A stretch of DNA of 64,000 nt, from positions 1-64,000 of the forward strand of contig NZ_JBELAU010000012.1 in the NCBI RefSeq assembly GCF_040253585.1, written 5' to 3'. Shown here in pieces: positions 43,542 to 54,900 of this stretch (positions are counted from its first letter, which is position 1; every line of letters starts with the position of its first letter). Position numbers and translations under genes: made by a program. The notes beneath the pieces were generated by a model. That model was not told where the DNA came from. It saw only the letters and a list, made by a program, of their open reading frames with translations, and did not search any database. This DNA is from Emticicia sp040253585. Its GTDB lineage: Bacteria > Bacteroidota > Bacteroidia > Cytophagales > Spirosomataceae.

Positions 43542-43569
43542 GTTGGGGTTCAAAATCTTGAACCCCAAC
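43542..43569. repeat. 12-bp perfect hairpin between two FG-GAP genes
   Basis: GTTGGGGTTCAA (43542-43553) and its exact complement (43558-43569) enclose the loop AATC, filling most of the 51-bp spacer. There is no T-run on the minus strand, so it is a poor terminator. It may instead be a REP-like palindrome or an mRNA-stability hairpin. Confidence 0.7.
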
Positions 43570-43576
43570 TAATGAT

Positions 43577-46500
43577 TTATTTCGTTATTTTCTTGAAAAT
43601 CTGCATTTTATCGTTATTTCGAGTAACGAAGTAGTATTTAGTTTTAGGCGTTTTCAAAGTTTTGATGTCACGAACATCGCCTTCCATCAATAAACCATTA
43701 TCGGTCGGAACTGATGCTGTAAATCCGCCCTTTCCATTTCCTTTCAAAATCAGACCAAAGAAAGCATCATAACGAGCTTGGTACATATTCGCACCGCTGA
43801 AGTTTCCGCCTACGATTACATCCAAATTTCCGTCGTTGTCAACATCTTCGGTTACGAGCGACATTACCTTTGAGACTTGTGCCAAACTCGGTAGTACAGT
43901 CATTTTGAAAGTATTATTTCCTTTATTTTCGAGGTAAACCGACTCAAAAGTATTGACGAGCTTCTCTTCGGCATCTTTTAGTTCTTTTTTAGTAAACAAT
44001 TCGTCGATGGTTTTGCCAGCAAAGTTTTTGTATTCAACGTATTTTTTGTTGATAATGCTTGGCATTTGTTTGCCCATTTCATCTTTGCTATTTACTGGAT
44101 ACCAATGATCGCCACGATTATAAGCTATAATATGGTCTTTTGCTTCATTGCCATCAACGTCTTTGATGAGCATTTTTAGCTTACCACCTTCTTCTTTTCT
44201 GAATTTAGTATTTGTGCCGAGATTTCCTACTATGTAGTCAATATCTCCATCTTTATCGAAATCGGCCGCTGTGATACCATTCCAAAAGCCAGTAAATTTG
44301 CTCAAACTATTGTCAATTTCTTTGAATTTACCTTTATCGTTGGCAAACATTCTGATTGGCATCCAATCACCAACTACAGTTAAATCCTGGTCGCCATCTT
44401 TGTCAAAATCTGCCCAAATGGCATCGGTAATCATGCCTGCTTCACGGAGTTCGGGAGCGTTATTGACGGTTACATCCGAGAATTGTCCTTTACCATTATT
44501 AACTAAAAGATACGAACGAGGCGATTTCCCGTAATTATAACCAACTACACGCCCGCCCACAAACAAGTCAATATCGCCATCTTTATCAAAATCGTAAGGT
44601 CTCACGCACGATTTATTATCGTACATTGGCGGTAGGGCAGCCGTTGATTTTGTGAAGTTTCCTTTTCCATCATTAATATAAAGACGGTCGAAAAGTTGAG
44701 TCATTTGGTCATAAAATTCATTTCCACCCGAAACCACATAAAGGTCTTGGTCTTTGTCTCCGTCAGCATCAAAAAATAAAGCATCGACATCTTCTTGCAA
44801 TGAATCTTCTTTGAAAATAGCTTGCGGTGAAGCTACAAACTTACCATCGGTCTTTTGTAAATAAAGCGAACCAGCTTGGTATTTTGCACCACCTACATAA
44901 AAGTCTTCTAAACCATCGCCATTCACATCGCCAACTGCCATTTTAGGTCCTTCGACTGATACTTTGAATGGAATCAAGAATTCTCTATTGAAATCAAAAT
45001 AAACGTTTTCTTGATGTACAAACGGAATATTTACTTGGTTTGTTATTTCTTCAAAAATCGGCACTGCTGGCACAAAGAATTGATGGTCGGCTACTTTTAT
45101 TTTAGCATTGTTTTGGTCGAGCGTAAGTAAAGTGTTGATTTTGGGATTCGTTATGATTTCCATCATTTCGTTTTCCCAAATCACCATCATTGTATCAACT
45201 TTGAGTTTCCCGATGCCGAAAATTAATGAAGGCTCAACCGAACTCATAAAGCCACGAGTCGGCATCATTTGTTGTAGTTGCTCGCCATCAGCGGTTTTCA
45301 GAATAACTTTTGCCCCAACTCCGAAGGTATTTTTATCATTACCTTTGAATTTAACTTTGACGAAATTATTATTTAAAACCTGACGACTATTGTTGAGATA
45401 AATGGCCGCTGGCTCGTTGAGATTATTTGAAATGAGGTCTAAGTCGCCATCATTGTCTAAATCAGCATAAGCCGCACCGTTTGAAATGCCTTTTTCATCA
45501 AAGCCCCAAAAGGCCGATTTATCTTGAAAACGTAATTCTTTTGTGCCTTTATAGAGATAATTGTGCCATTTTCCGCTTGGCATTTTATCTATTGCTTCTT
45601 GGTCGAGTTTTTCGGAAGTTGGTAAATTAAAGTGCAGAGAATCGCTGGCGATAAATTTCAAGTAATCTAAATCATTCGGGCGGCGTAAAATACCATTAGT
45701 GATAAAAATATCTTTGATTCCATCGCCATCATAATCTGCCAAAAGCGTACTCCAACTCCAATCGGTAGCCATAACGCCCGCCGAAGGTGCAATATCACTA
45801 AATTTTTTGCCTCCCATGCTTAACTGCAAGCAGTTGCGGCTGTATTGATTGAAATACCCAAATTGGAGTTTATATAAGTAAATATCAAGTGGGTCTTCGC
45901 CAACTGAAGATTTCTCAACGGCTTCATCTTCGGGATACATATCAAGTGTCATAACATCTTGATAGCCATCATTATTAATGTCGGCAATATCCGAACCCAT
46001 AGAAAAGCGGCTCAAATGTTTGAAATGCTGTTTTACTTCTTCTGAAAAAGTGCCATTTTTTTGATTGATGTAGTAATAATCGTCTTCGTGGAAATCATTG
46101 CTTACATAAATATCTTGCCAGCCATCGTTGTTTAAATCGGCTACCGAAATTCCCAAACCATAGCCCATAGCAGCTTGATAAATACCAGCTTCCTTGCTCA
46201 CATCAGTAAACTTACCATTATCATTGCGGTACAAATAATCGCCAGCTTCGTTGTCTTTGAGCATACGAGTATTTACACGGTCATAAGAGCGGGTATTATG
46301 CACAGCGTGATTGAGCAAATACATATCCAAATCACCGTCTTTATCATAATCAAAAAAGGCCGCTTGGGTAGAAAATCCAGTAAAATCAAGTCCGTATTCG
46401 TCCGATTTTTCGGTGAAAGTCAAATCCCCATTGTTGATATAGAGTTCGTTTGAACCCTCTAAACTTTTATAATTTCCAACGGCACACACATAAATATCAA

Positions 46501-46906
46501 GCAGGCCATCGCCGTTGACATCGGCCATTGTTACGCCAGTTTTCCAGTCGGAAAAGCCCTCAATGCCTGCTTTAGTAGAAATGTCTTCAAATTGAGGAGA
46601 GCCATCTTTTACTCCTTTGTTTAAGTAAAGTTTGCTTTTTCCTTGATTTGAAACAAAAAACAAATCGGTTAGGCCATCATTATTAATATCGCCTGCTGCT
46701 ACACCACCACCATTATAAAAATAGAGATAATCGAGAATATTGAAGTCTTTAGATTCCTTTATTTGATTGATAAAATCAATTTTTGTTTCGGTTGGAGAAA
46801 GTTTTTTGAATAAAACTACATCGTTTTCTTTCTCACCAGACTTACAAGAGCTAAAAACTAAAGAAATGAACGTAATTGTACTTAAAAATTTAACTATTGA
46901 TTTCAT
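43577..46906 (-). CDS. VCBS/FG-GAP repeat lipoprotein with ASPIC/UnbV domain
   Basis: This is a 1109-residue surface lipoprotein (lipobox VFSSC, Cys21). Many FG-GAP blades carry calcium-binding loops (DINNDGLTDLFF, DVNGDGLLDIYV, DYDKDGDLDMYL). An ASPIC/UnbV segment (about 535-575: GVGAKVILKTADGEQLQQMMPTRG is part of it) follows the first propeller, and a second propeller fills the C-terminal half. It is closely similar in layout to the gene 5 nt upstream, pointing to a tandem duplication. With SusC/SusD upstream it may bind glycan or protein ligands on the cell surface (inference). Confidence 0.9.
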   Translation of the reverse strand: MKSIVKFLSTITFISLVFSSCKSGEKENDVVLFKKLSPTETKIDFINQIKESKDFNILDYLYFYNGGGVAAGDINNDGLTDLFFVSNQGKSKLYLNKGVKDGSPQFEDISTKAGIEGFSDWKTGVTMADVNGDGLLDIYVCAVGNYKSLEGSNELYINNGDLTFTEKSDEYGLDFTGFSTQAAFFDYDKDGDLDMYLLNHAVHNTRSYDRVNTRMLKDNEAGDYLYRNDNGKFTDVSKEAGIYQAAMGYGLGISVADLNNDGWQDIYVSNDFHEDDYYYINQKNGTFSEEVKQHFKHLSRFSMGSDIADINNDGYQDVMTLDMYPEDEAVEKSSVGEDPLDIYLYKLQFGYFNQYSRNCLQLSMGGKKFSDIAPSAGVMATDWSWSTLLADYDGDGIKDIFITNGILRRPNDLDYLKFIASDSLHFNLPTSEKLDQEAIDKMPSGKWHNYLYKGTKELRFQDKSAFWGFDEKGISNGAAYADLDNDGDLDLISNNLNEPAAIYLNNSRQVLNNNFVKVKFKGNDKNTFGVGAKVILKTADGEQLQQMMPTRGFMSSVEPSLIFGIGKLKVDTMMVIWENEMMEIITNPKINTLLTLDQNNAKIKVADHQFFVPAVPIFEEITNQVNIPFVHQENVYFDFNREFLIPFKVSVEGPKMAVGDVNGDGLEDFYVGGAKYQAGSLYLQKTDGKFVASPQAIFKEDSLQEDVDALFFDADGDKDQDLYVVSGGNEFYDQMTQLFDRLYINDGKGNFTKSTAALPPMYDNKSCVRPYDFDKDGDIDLFVGGRVVGYNYGKSPRSYLLVNNGKGQFSDVTVNNAPELREAGMITDAIWADFDKDGDQDLTVVGDWMPIRMFANDKGKFKEIDNSLSKFTGFWNGITAADFDKDGDIDYIVGNLGTNTKFRKEEGGKLKMLIKDVDGNEAKDHIIAYNRGDHWYPVNSKDEMGKQMPSIINKKYVEYKNFAGKTIDELFTKKELKDAEEKLVNTFESVYLENKGNNTFKMTVLPSLAQVSKVMSLVTEDVDNDGNLDVIVGGNFSGANMYQARYDAFFGLILKGNGKGGFTASVPTDNGLLMEGDVRDIKTLKTPKTKYYFVTRNNDKMQIFKKITK

Positions 46907-46911
46907 AGGTT

Positions 46912-49900
46912 TTACTTTTTAAAACTAAACACTTGTGCTTTATCATTGTTTTTTGCCAACACTACTACCTCTTGATTTGCACTGGCCTTTAATTTATACA
47001 TCTTCCGAACTTGCCCAATTGTTTTGAAACCAGTTTCGCTTGATTTCTTTACTTCAAAATTTCCTTTGCCTTTTCCTTTCATAAACAAACCATAATTGGC
47101 ATCGAAACGACCCCATTCTGGTAAAACATCATAGAAATTACCTGCCAGAAGAATATCCAAAATGCCATCTTTGTCAAAGTCTCCTGTTTCGATTGCTGCA
47201 ATTCTGGAATATTGAGCTTCAATGGGCAAGGCTTTCATTTCAAAGTTACCTTTGCCGTCGTTTATCAAAAATACGGTTTTGGTAGTTGTAATTTTCTTTT
47301 CTACACAGTCTTTCATTTGTTCAGGCGTAAACATATCTGTAATGCTTTGATTGGCGTAATCGGTGTATTTTACATACTTACGTTTAATCATCGGCAAAGC
47401 ACGTTGGAGTTCGCCTTTTAGTACCATTGGGTAGGTTTTTCCATCTTCGGTTAAGCACGAAATTATTTGCTCAACAGTTCCGTTGCTATCAAAATCTTTC
47501 ACATGAAGTAAAGCAGGATTTTCGGGTGAAACTTTAAGTTTAGTATTATCACCGATATTTCCTACAATAAAATCAGTATCGCCATCGCCATCAATATCGG
47601 CTGGTTTAATGCAGTTCCAAAGCCCTTCCGAATCTTTAATTTTGCTCGAAAGTGTCATTTTTCTGCCACGGTCATTCTTGAAAATCACGATTTGCCCCCA
47701 ATCTTGGGTCACAATCAAATCCATGAATCCATCTTTATCAATATCGCTCCATTCTGCATCTGTTACCATTCCAAGCTCGTTGATTTCTGCCATGAAACGT
47801 TTCGATTGATTCTTGAATTCACCAGTGCCATCATTTATGTAGAAATTACTCGAAGGATTTACTCCATATTTACCCGAAATCATGCGTGAGCCTACAAATA
47901 AATCTTGGTCGCCATCTTTGTCAAAATCGGCAGCGGCTACACACGAGCCATTTTCAAAAATAGAAGGAAAACGTACATCACGCTTGAAGTTACCTTTTCC
48001 ATCATTTATGTAAAGTAAATCGTGCAATTCGGGAGCATTTTCAGGGAATTCATTACTGCCTGTCACGATAAATAGGTCAAGGTCGTTGTCTTTATCAGCA
48101 TCGAAGAAAATCGCATCTGTGTTTTCGGTCGTCAAATCCATTCCAAAATCAATTTGCTTTGATTCTGCAAACTTTCCATTTTTTTGCTGAATGAAAAGCT
48201 GTTTTGCCTGACCAGCTGCACCCCCTAAATATAAATCATCAAGACCATCGCCATTTACATCACCCACGGCCATTGCTGGGCCTTGAGTTGAGTATTTTTG
48301 TTTGAGTAATACGTCACGGTCATAATCTTGAAAACTACTTTCAAGGTGCGTATAAGCAAGCGTATTTGCTGAAATATCGCTGAAAATAGGCGTTTTTGTG
48401 GGGATGATTTCTTTGAAAAGTAGGTTCGCATTTTTATAATCAAGCGTAAGTGTTTGGTCTGCTTTTTGGTTTTTTAAAACCTGCATTTTATCATCTGGCC
48501 AGATGATTTTTATTGAATCAATATTGGCTTTTTCGCCCAGACCAAAAACCATTTGGTGGTCGCTCGAAGACTGAAAACCACGATTAGGCATCTGTTGTAA
48601 AACAATACTCGTTCCTTGTTGATAAACCGTGATTTTTGCACCAATTCCATTGAGGTTTTTACCAGTTCCTTTCAGTTTTACTGTTAAGAAGTGATTTTTT
48701 GTCTTTTCGTTGGTTTTATTTTTGAAAACCGAAAGTGGAGCGTTTACATTATTCACTACTAAATCAAGGTCGCCATCATTATCTAAATCTCCGTAAGCTG
48801 AACCATTTGAAAAGCCTGGTCCTTCGAGCCCCCAACTTTTGGCATTGTTCGTAAATTTCAAATTACCGTCATTTTTGTAGGCATAGTTTGGAATTGGAAC
48901 AGAAGATATTTTATCAATAAACTCTTTGGCATTGAAAATCTTGCCATCGAGCATTTGCTGCATGGTGTTTCTATTGCCCAAAAACTCTACAAAATCTTGG
49001 TCTGTAAGGTCTTTTGCAATACCATTTGCTACAAAAAGGTCTTTTAGCCCATCATTGTCCATATCAAAAATTAATGCTCCCCAACTCCAGTCAGTAGCGT
49101 GAACGCCCGCCAGTTGCCCAACTTCGCTAAACGAACCATCACCATTATTTAGATGAAGGTTATTTCGCATATATTGGTGCCAAAAACCTTGTTTTAGCTT
49201 TAAATCTACTAAATTATAGCCTTCAAAGACACTGGTAGTTTTCAAACGTCGGTCATCACCTGGAAGCATATCTGTTACAAAAATGTCCAAATTTCCATCG
49301 TTATTAATATCTGCAATATCAGCACCCATCGAACTCAAACTCGTGTGTGGCATTTGGTTTTCAAGGTCGTCTTTGAATGTGCCGTTTTTCTGATTGATAT
49401 ACAGATAATCTCGTTCGTAGAAATCATTAGAAATATAAATATCAGGCCAGTTATCGTTGTTCACATCGCCAATCGTAATACCCAAACCAAAGCCAATCAA
49501 GCTTCCATAAATACCAGCTTCTGCCGAAACATCAGTAAATTTTATTTCTGTTGCGGTTGGGCTATCATTTCGGAAAAGTTTATCACCACCGAGTTTGTCA
49601 CGTTCATTGCGAAGATTGACGTAGCCAAGTTTATCAATAGGAGTGAAGCTATTATTGAGCAGATACATATCTAAATCTCCATCACGGTCATAATCAAAGA
49701 ATGCTGCGTGTGTTGAGAAACCTCCATCTTCAAGACCAGCTTCTTTGGCTTGCTCTTTGTAGCTTGGAATGCCATTTTTGATACCTTGATTGATGTATAG
49801 CTGATTGCCACGTTGGTCACGGCTTCCCGAATTACAAACATAAATATCCATCAAACCATCACCGTTGACATCGGCAAAAGTCGCACCTGTTGACCAGAAT

Positions 49901-50220
49901 TTTTTACCAATAATACCTGCTTTTACTGTAATATCTTCAAAGGCCATTTTGCCTTTATTTAGATACAGTTTATTATCTTCAAAATTTGAAGTGACAAAAA
50001 TATCCGATAAGCCATCGTTATTTATGTCGCCAATAGCAACGCCGCCACCGTTGTAGAAATTACGGTAGTTAAATATATTGAAGTCTTTTCTTTCGAGGCT
50101 TCTATTTACAAAATCAATTCCTGTGACCGAACTTGGCAATGATTCAAATAGTGTATCTTCGGTTTTTGAACAAGAAAGCAACAGCCCCATACATGAGATA
50201 GCCCAGAGTATTTTTTTCAT
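46912..50220 (-). CDS. VCBS/FG-GAP repeat lipoprotein with ASPIC/UnbV domain (paralogue)
   Basis: The ATG at 50220 is used in place of the TTG one codon earlier, giving 1102 residues. The lipobox is LLLSC with Cys17 acylated. Calcium-loop motifs (DINNDGLSDIFV, DYDRDGDLDMYL, DIDGDGDTDFIV) repeat through two propellers, with an ASPIC/UnbV segment around residue 545 (NGIGAKITVYQQG, MPNRGFQSS). It is a paralogue of the next gene, only 5 nt away, and has its own promoter upstream. Function is unknown; surface ligand binding is likely. Confidence 0.9.
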   Translation of the reverse strand: MKKILWAISCMGLLLSCSKTEDTLFESLPSSVTGIDFVNRSLERKDFNIFNYRNFYNGGGVAIGDINNDGLSDIFVTSNFEDNKLYLNKGKMAFEDITVKAGIIGKKFWSTGATFADVNGDGLMDIYVCNSGSRDQRGNQLYINQGIKNGIPSYKEQAKEAGLEDGGFSTHAAFFDYDRDGDLDMYLLNNSFTPIDKLGYVNLRNERDKLGGDKLFRNDSPTATEIKFTDVSAEAGIYGSLIGFGLGITIGDVNNDNWPDIYISNDFYERDYLYINQKNGTFKDDLENQMPHTSLSSMGADIADINNDGNLDIFVTDMLPGDDRRLKTTSVFEGYNLVDLKLKQGFWHQYMRNNLHLNNGDGSFSEVGQLAGVHATDWSWGALIFDMDNDGLKDLFVANGIAKDLTDQDFVEFLGNRNTMQQMLDGKIFNAKEFIDKISSVPIPNYAYKNDGNLKFTNNAKSWGLEGPGFSNGSAYGDLDNDGDLDLVVNNVNAPLSVFKNKTNEKTKNHFLTVKLKGTGKNLNGIGAKITVYQQGTSIVLQQMPNRGFQSSSDHQMVFGLGEKANIDSIKIIWPDDKMQVLKNQKADQTLTLDYKNANLLFKEIIPTKTPIFSDISANTLAYTHLESSFQDYDRDVLLKQKYSTQGPAMAVGDVNGDGLDDLYLGGAAGQAKQLFIQQKNGKFAESKQIDFGMDLTTENTDAIFFDADKDNDLDLFIVTGSNEFPENAPELHDLLYINDGKGNFKRDVRFPSIFENGSCVAAADFDKDGDQDLFVGSRMISGKYGVNPSSNFYINDGTGEFKNQSKRFMAEINELGMVTDAEWSDIDKDGFMDLIVTQDWGQIVIFKNDRGRKMTLSSKIKDSEGLWNCIKPADIDGDGDTDFIVGNIGDNTKLKVSPENPALLHVKDFDSNGTVEQIISCLTEDGKTYPMVLKGELQRALPMIKRKYVKYTDYANQSITDMFTPEQMKDCVEKKITTTKTVFLINDGKGNFEMKALPIEAQYSRIAAIETGDFDKDGILDILLAGNFYDVLPEWGRFDANYGLFMKGKGKGNFEVKKSSETGFKTIGQVRKMYKLKASANQEVVVLAKNNDKAQVFSFKK

Positions 50221-50321
50221 CAATTATAGGTTAAAGTATTTTTTCTTTGTAGTATTTATTGAACTACCAAAGATGTTAAAAGTTTCGCTGCCGATATTTT
50301 AAACTGAAAAATTTCGGACTA

Positions 50322-50353
50322 CAAAATTAGTAATAAATAAACCTTATAGCAAA
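50322..50353 (-). promoter_or_regulatory. promoter of the FG-GAP gene cluster
   Basis: On the minus strand TTTG (50353-50350) lies 20 nt before TAATTTTG (50329-50322). This gives a leader of about 95 nt and makes the three FG-GAP genes a unit separable from susCD. Confidence 0.6.
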
Positions 50354-50396
50354 AAGCCGAAAGTCTTAATCGTTAATTATCAAATATTTACAAAAT

Positions 50397-50428
50397 AAAA
50401 AGGCAGAACCGTTAGGAACTGCCTTTTT
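50397..50428 (-). terminator. rho-independent terminator after susD
   Basis: AAAAAGGCAG pairs with CTGCCTTTTT (50397-50406 and 50419-50428), and the run of T follows on the minus strand. It ends the susC-susD transcript before the FG-GAP promoter. Confidence 0.85.
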
Positions 50429-50445
50429 AAGAAAGATACTAAATA

Positions 50446-51927
50446 TTAATATCCAGGATTTTGCTTCAACAATGGGTTAGCGTCGATACGAGCTTGAGGA
50501 ATTGGGAACAATTCTCTTGTCTTATCAACAACCTTCATGAATTTACGAGTAGTGCTGAATGTTCCGAAACGAATCATATCATTACGTCTCCATCCTTCCC
50601 ATGCCATCTCACGACCTCTTTCTGCTAAGATGTCAGCAGCAGTAAGAGTTTTCAATGGGTCAACCAATGAACGAGCTCTGATTGTATTTACATCAGCAAG
50701 AGCTTCAGTAGTTTTTCCAAGTCTGAAAGCTGCTTCAGCTCTCATCAAGATAGCATCAGCCAAACGGAAGAATACGTAGTCGTTATCTTGGTCTCCGTTC
50801 GGGTTGTTTCTTTGAATCTCATATTTTTGAGAACGAATACCAGCTACTTGGAATTCAGGGTCAGCATCTGTCATTTGGTCTTTATTGAAATCTGCGATGA
50901 AAGCCAAAGGTTGGTTTTTCGCATCTTGTAAAGGAGCTCCAGAAGCCGAGAATTGTTGACCAGAGATCCACATTTTGCTACGAGCATCTTTTGCCTCAAA
51001 TGAGTTATAAAAATCTGCAAGCGTACAGAAACCGTTCCAAGGAGCATTACCTAAACCATACGTTTGTTGGTTAGCATAGTGCAAAGTTCTCATTTGGAAG
51101 TTCAAACCACCTGCCAAGAAGCTATCAAAAGGAATATTGAAGATAGATTCTGGAGAGCTTTGGTTTTGAGTAGTAAAGTTAGCAAGAGTAGTTGCTGCTA
51201 ATGAGTAACCATTTTTAGATTTGATAACCTTATCAATAGTATCATAAGCTTTTTGCCACTCTGCTGTACCTTTATAAACACCAGCATTCAAATACAATTT
51301 AGCTAATAACATATTAGCAGCATCTTGTGTCATACGGCTATATGCTTTTCCAGCAGGAAGACTTGGAATAGCAGAAGTCAATTCTGACTCAATGAAAGCA
51401 TAAACTTCAGCACGTGTTTTTGTAGCACCAGATGATTTAGCATCCGTTACGATTGGCACATTACCAAACGCATCAATTGCCATAAAGTAATAGAATGCAC
51501 GGATGGCACGAAGTTCATCTACGGCAGCTTTATTTGCACTTACTACAGGAATCAATTGATTAACTTGAGCAACGTTTCCGAAGATGAAACCCCACATACC
51601 GTTGATTGGTCCGTGTTGTGGAGTCCAAGTGTGACGAGAATACGCCAACCAGTCACCATTATCGAACCAGTCACCACCACGAGTAGGAACAATTAATTCG
51701 TCAGAAGATGCTTCACTTGGGTTAAACCAGTCCCAAGTAATACCTCTCATACCAGAGTAGGCAGGTCCGAGAGCCGCAGCAACCTGAGCATCAGTTTTCA
51801 AAAACTGATCAGCAGGAATGGCATCATATACTGGCTCTGTTAAATCTGTACAAGATTGTAGCGACATCGCCGACACTACAACAGCAGCAGAAAGTACTTT
51901 TGAAATGTGTTTTTTTATATTATTCAT
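50446..51927 (-). CDS. RagB/SusD family nutrient uptake lipoprotein
   Basis: This 493-residue lipoprotein has Cys26 (SLQSC) as the acylation site. The SusD fold is supported by the N-terminal IPADQFLKTDAQVAAALGPAYSGMRG, the TPR-like helical core (RAEVYAFIESELTSAIPSLP, AANMLLAKLYLNAGVY) and the C-terminal YVFFRLADAILMRAEAAFRLG and NTIRAR with the ending PIPQARIDANPLLKQNPGY. SusD-type proteins cap SusC and capture glycans or peptides at the cell surface. It is 49 nt downstream of its SusC partner. Confidence 0.96.
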   Translation of the reverse strand: MNNIKKHISKVLSAAVVVSAMSLQSCTDLTEPVYDAIPADQFLKTDAQVAAALGPAYSGMRGITWDWFNPSEASSDELIVPTRGGDWFDNGDWLAYSRHTWTPQHGPINGMWGFIFGNVAQVNQLIPVVSANKAAVDELRAIRAFYYFMAIDAFGNVPIVTDAKSSGATKTRAEVYAFIESELTSAIPSLPAGKAYSRMTQDAANMLLAKLYLNAGVYKGTAEWQKAYDTIDKVIKSKNGYSLAATTLANFTTQNQSSPESIFNIPFDSFLAGGLNFQMRTLHYANQQTYGLGNAPWNGFCTLADFYNSFEAKDARSKMWISGQQFSASGAPLQDAKNQPLAFIADFNKDQMTDADPEFQVAGIRSQKYEIQRNNPNGDQDNDYVFFRLADAILMRAEAAFRLGKTTEALADVNTIRARSLVDPLKTLTAADILAERGREMAWEGWRRNDMIRFGTFSTTRKFMKVVDKTRELFPIPQARIDANPLLKQNPGY

Positions 51928-51976
51928 GATAAAATTAATATTTATTATGTTTAAACAGAATGTTTAATAAAATGTT

Positions 51977-54900
51977 TTAGAAACTTAAATTAACACCAGC
52001 CGTTAGACCACGAGTTTTGTAGTAAGTTTCACGAACATCAATACCAGGTGCTTGTGAACCAATTGACAATGCTTGGCTAACTTCTGGGTCAACACCTGAG
52101 TATTTAGTGAATAATAATAAGTTGTTACCTGCAACATATACACGAGCTCTTTTAACAATACCTTTTCCTACTGGAATTGTGTAGCCTAATGAAGCGTTGT
52201 TTAAACGTACATAGTTACCAGATTCAACATAGTAGTCCATCGGGATTGTTTGTGAGTCATTGATTTTTGAAGTCAATGCTGAAACTAAAGCATTACTTTC
52301 TGCAATACGACCATCTTGTCTTCCGAGTAACAATGCGTTAGTGTTCATGATTTTTGCACCCATATTGCTTGTTAATTGGAATTGGAAGTCAAAGTTTTTG
52401 TATTTAACATTGTTAGTTAAACCTCCAACGAAGAAAGGATTTGGATCTCCTAAGTAATCTCTGTCACCAGCACTTGGCTCGATCTTACCATCACCATTCA
52501 AATCTTGGAATACATAAGTTCCTTTATCTGAAATGCTTGCAACTTTAGCACCGTAGAATACACCAACTGGTTGACCTGATTGTAATACAGAGAAGTTTAC
52601 CGCAGATGTACCTCTGATGAAGTTACCTAAGCTTGTTGTTAAGAATACTTGGTCTGGAGCTGCAAATTCATTGTTTTTCAAGCTCAATACCTTGTTTCTG
52701 TTGAATGAACCTGCGAATGTAGAGCTAAATGAGAAATCTTTTGTATCAATCCATTGGTAAGATAATGAAATCTCAACACCACGGTTTTGCATACTACCAA
52801 TGTTAGCTAAGATTGTTGGATATACGTATCCTTTTTCTTGCGGAGCATTTACTGTAAATAACAAGTCTTTTGTTTGACGAGTGTACCAGTCTAATGTACC
52901 TGAGATTTTTCCTTTCAAGAATGAGTAGTCGATACCAGCACCGTAGTTTTCGTTAACTTCCCATTTCAAGTTTGGATTTGGGTTTGATTGGATTGCATAA
53001 GCTGGTAAGAAGCTACCTGTATTTCCATCATAATAAGAACCACTTGGGCCATAGAATGATTTAGAAAGCAATGGTCTGATACCTTCAGAGTTACCAGTTC
53101 TACCCCAGCTAACACGTAGTTTCAAGTTATCAATTGCAGCATTTCCTTTCAAGAAAGCTTCTTCGCTAAGCGTCCAACCAACTGAAACCGATGGGAAGAA
53201 ACCCCATTTGTTGTTATCACCAAATTTTGTAGAACCGTCACGACGTATGTTTACAGTAGCAAAATATTTGTTTGCTAAACTATACTGAGCACGACCTAAG
53301 AACGAAACCAATTTATATTCGTTTTTGTAAGAACCAATAAAACCTGGGTTTGTTCTGATACCAAGACCTGAACCAATATTATTACCTTCTAAGATATCAG
53401 TCAAGAAGTTATTATTAATTACACCAAAACCATCATTAACAACATCTTGGTAAGTATAACCTGCTAATAAATTTAAGTTACTGTTTGAAGTAACAGCTTT
53501 GCTGTAGCTCAAAGTAGTTTCCAATTGTTGGTCTGTTACAGCATTCAATTCACGAAGAGCAGAGTTTCCTGCGAAACCTCTAATTGGCACATTAGCAAAT
53601 GAATTTTGGAATCCACTGATATTTTTTGCTTGTGTACGAAGCGTTCCACTTACGTTGAATATTAAACCGTCAACAATTGTGTAGGCAGCCTGAACATTTC
53701 CTAATAAATCGCTTAATTTCTCTTTTTGAGTTCTGTTCTCAACAATTGCTAATGGGTTATAGTTAGCAAATGTACCTGGAATTTGGTAATAAGTGCCATC
53801 TGCATTGTAAATAGGGTCAGTTGGACGCATATTTTGAGCTAAACCAAGAGCGATATTCTGAGCGATGTCGCTGTTTGTTTGTGAAGCAGAGAAATTGAAT
53901 TTTAAACTTAATTTGTCATTCAATGCTCTTGAGTCGATATTCAAACGAGCGTTCAAACGGTCTTTTCCTGAACCAATCAACGTACCAACTTGGTCTAAAT
54001 AACCAACTGATGCACGGTAAGAAGTTTTTTCAGAGCCACCAGAAACACCAACTTGGTAGTTTTGGGTGCTTGCACGACGAGTAATAACATCTAACCAATC
54101 AGTATTAGCACCATTATCAGTAAATGGTTGATTGTATTTTTTTGCAGCTTCTCTAAATTGAGCACCATTCATCAAATCTGGTTTTTGAGAGATAGACTCT
54201 GTACCCACATAAGAGTTGAAATCTACACTTGGAGCACCTGATTTACCTCTTTTGGTAGTAATGATGATTACACCATTCGCACCTCTTGAACCATAAATTG
54301 CAGCAGAAGAAGCATCTCTCAAGATGTCCATTGTTTGAATATCTTCTGGAGCAATGTTTTCGATTGGAGCACCAATCACACCATCAATTACATAAAGTGG
54401 TTCAGAACCAGCATTCAATGAACCAGTACCTCTCAAACGTACAGTTGGTCTTGAGTTCGGGTCACCGCTACTTTGTGTAATTACCAAACCAGCAACTTTA
54501 CCTTGAGCAGCCGCTAATGGGTTTGTAACGATACCAGCGTTGAAATCACGGCTACCGAGACTTGTCACAGTACCTGAAATTTCTTTTCTTTTTTGAGTAC
54601 CATAACCAACAACAACAACTTCTTCAAGAGCTTTAGTGTCGTCAACTAAAGTTACATCAACAACAGTTTTGTTACCGATAGCAACTTCTTTAGTTTCCAT
54701 ACCTACAAAACTGAAAACTAATATTCCGCCTTTCGGAACACCAGCCAATTTGTAAGTACCATCTAGGCCTGTTTGAGTACCTTTGGTTGTACCTTTTGTT
54801 TGTACAGTTACTCCTGGTAATCCGCTGCCATCAGCACCCTTTACCGTACCCGAAACAGTTACTTCTTGTGCCATCACAGTGAAAGTAAGTGATGTTAACA

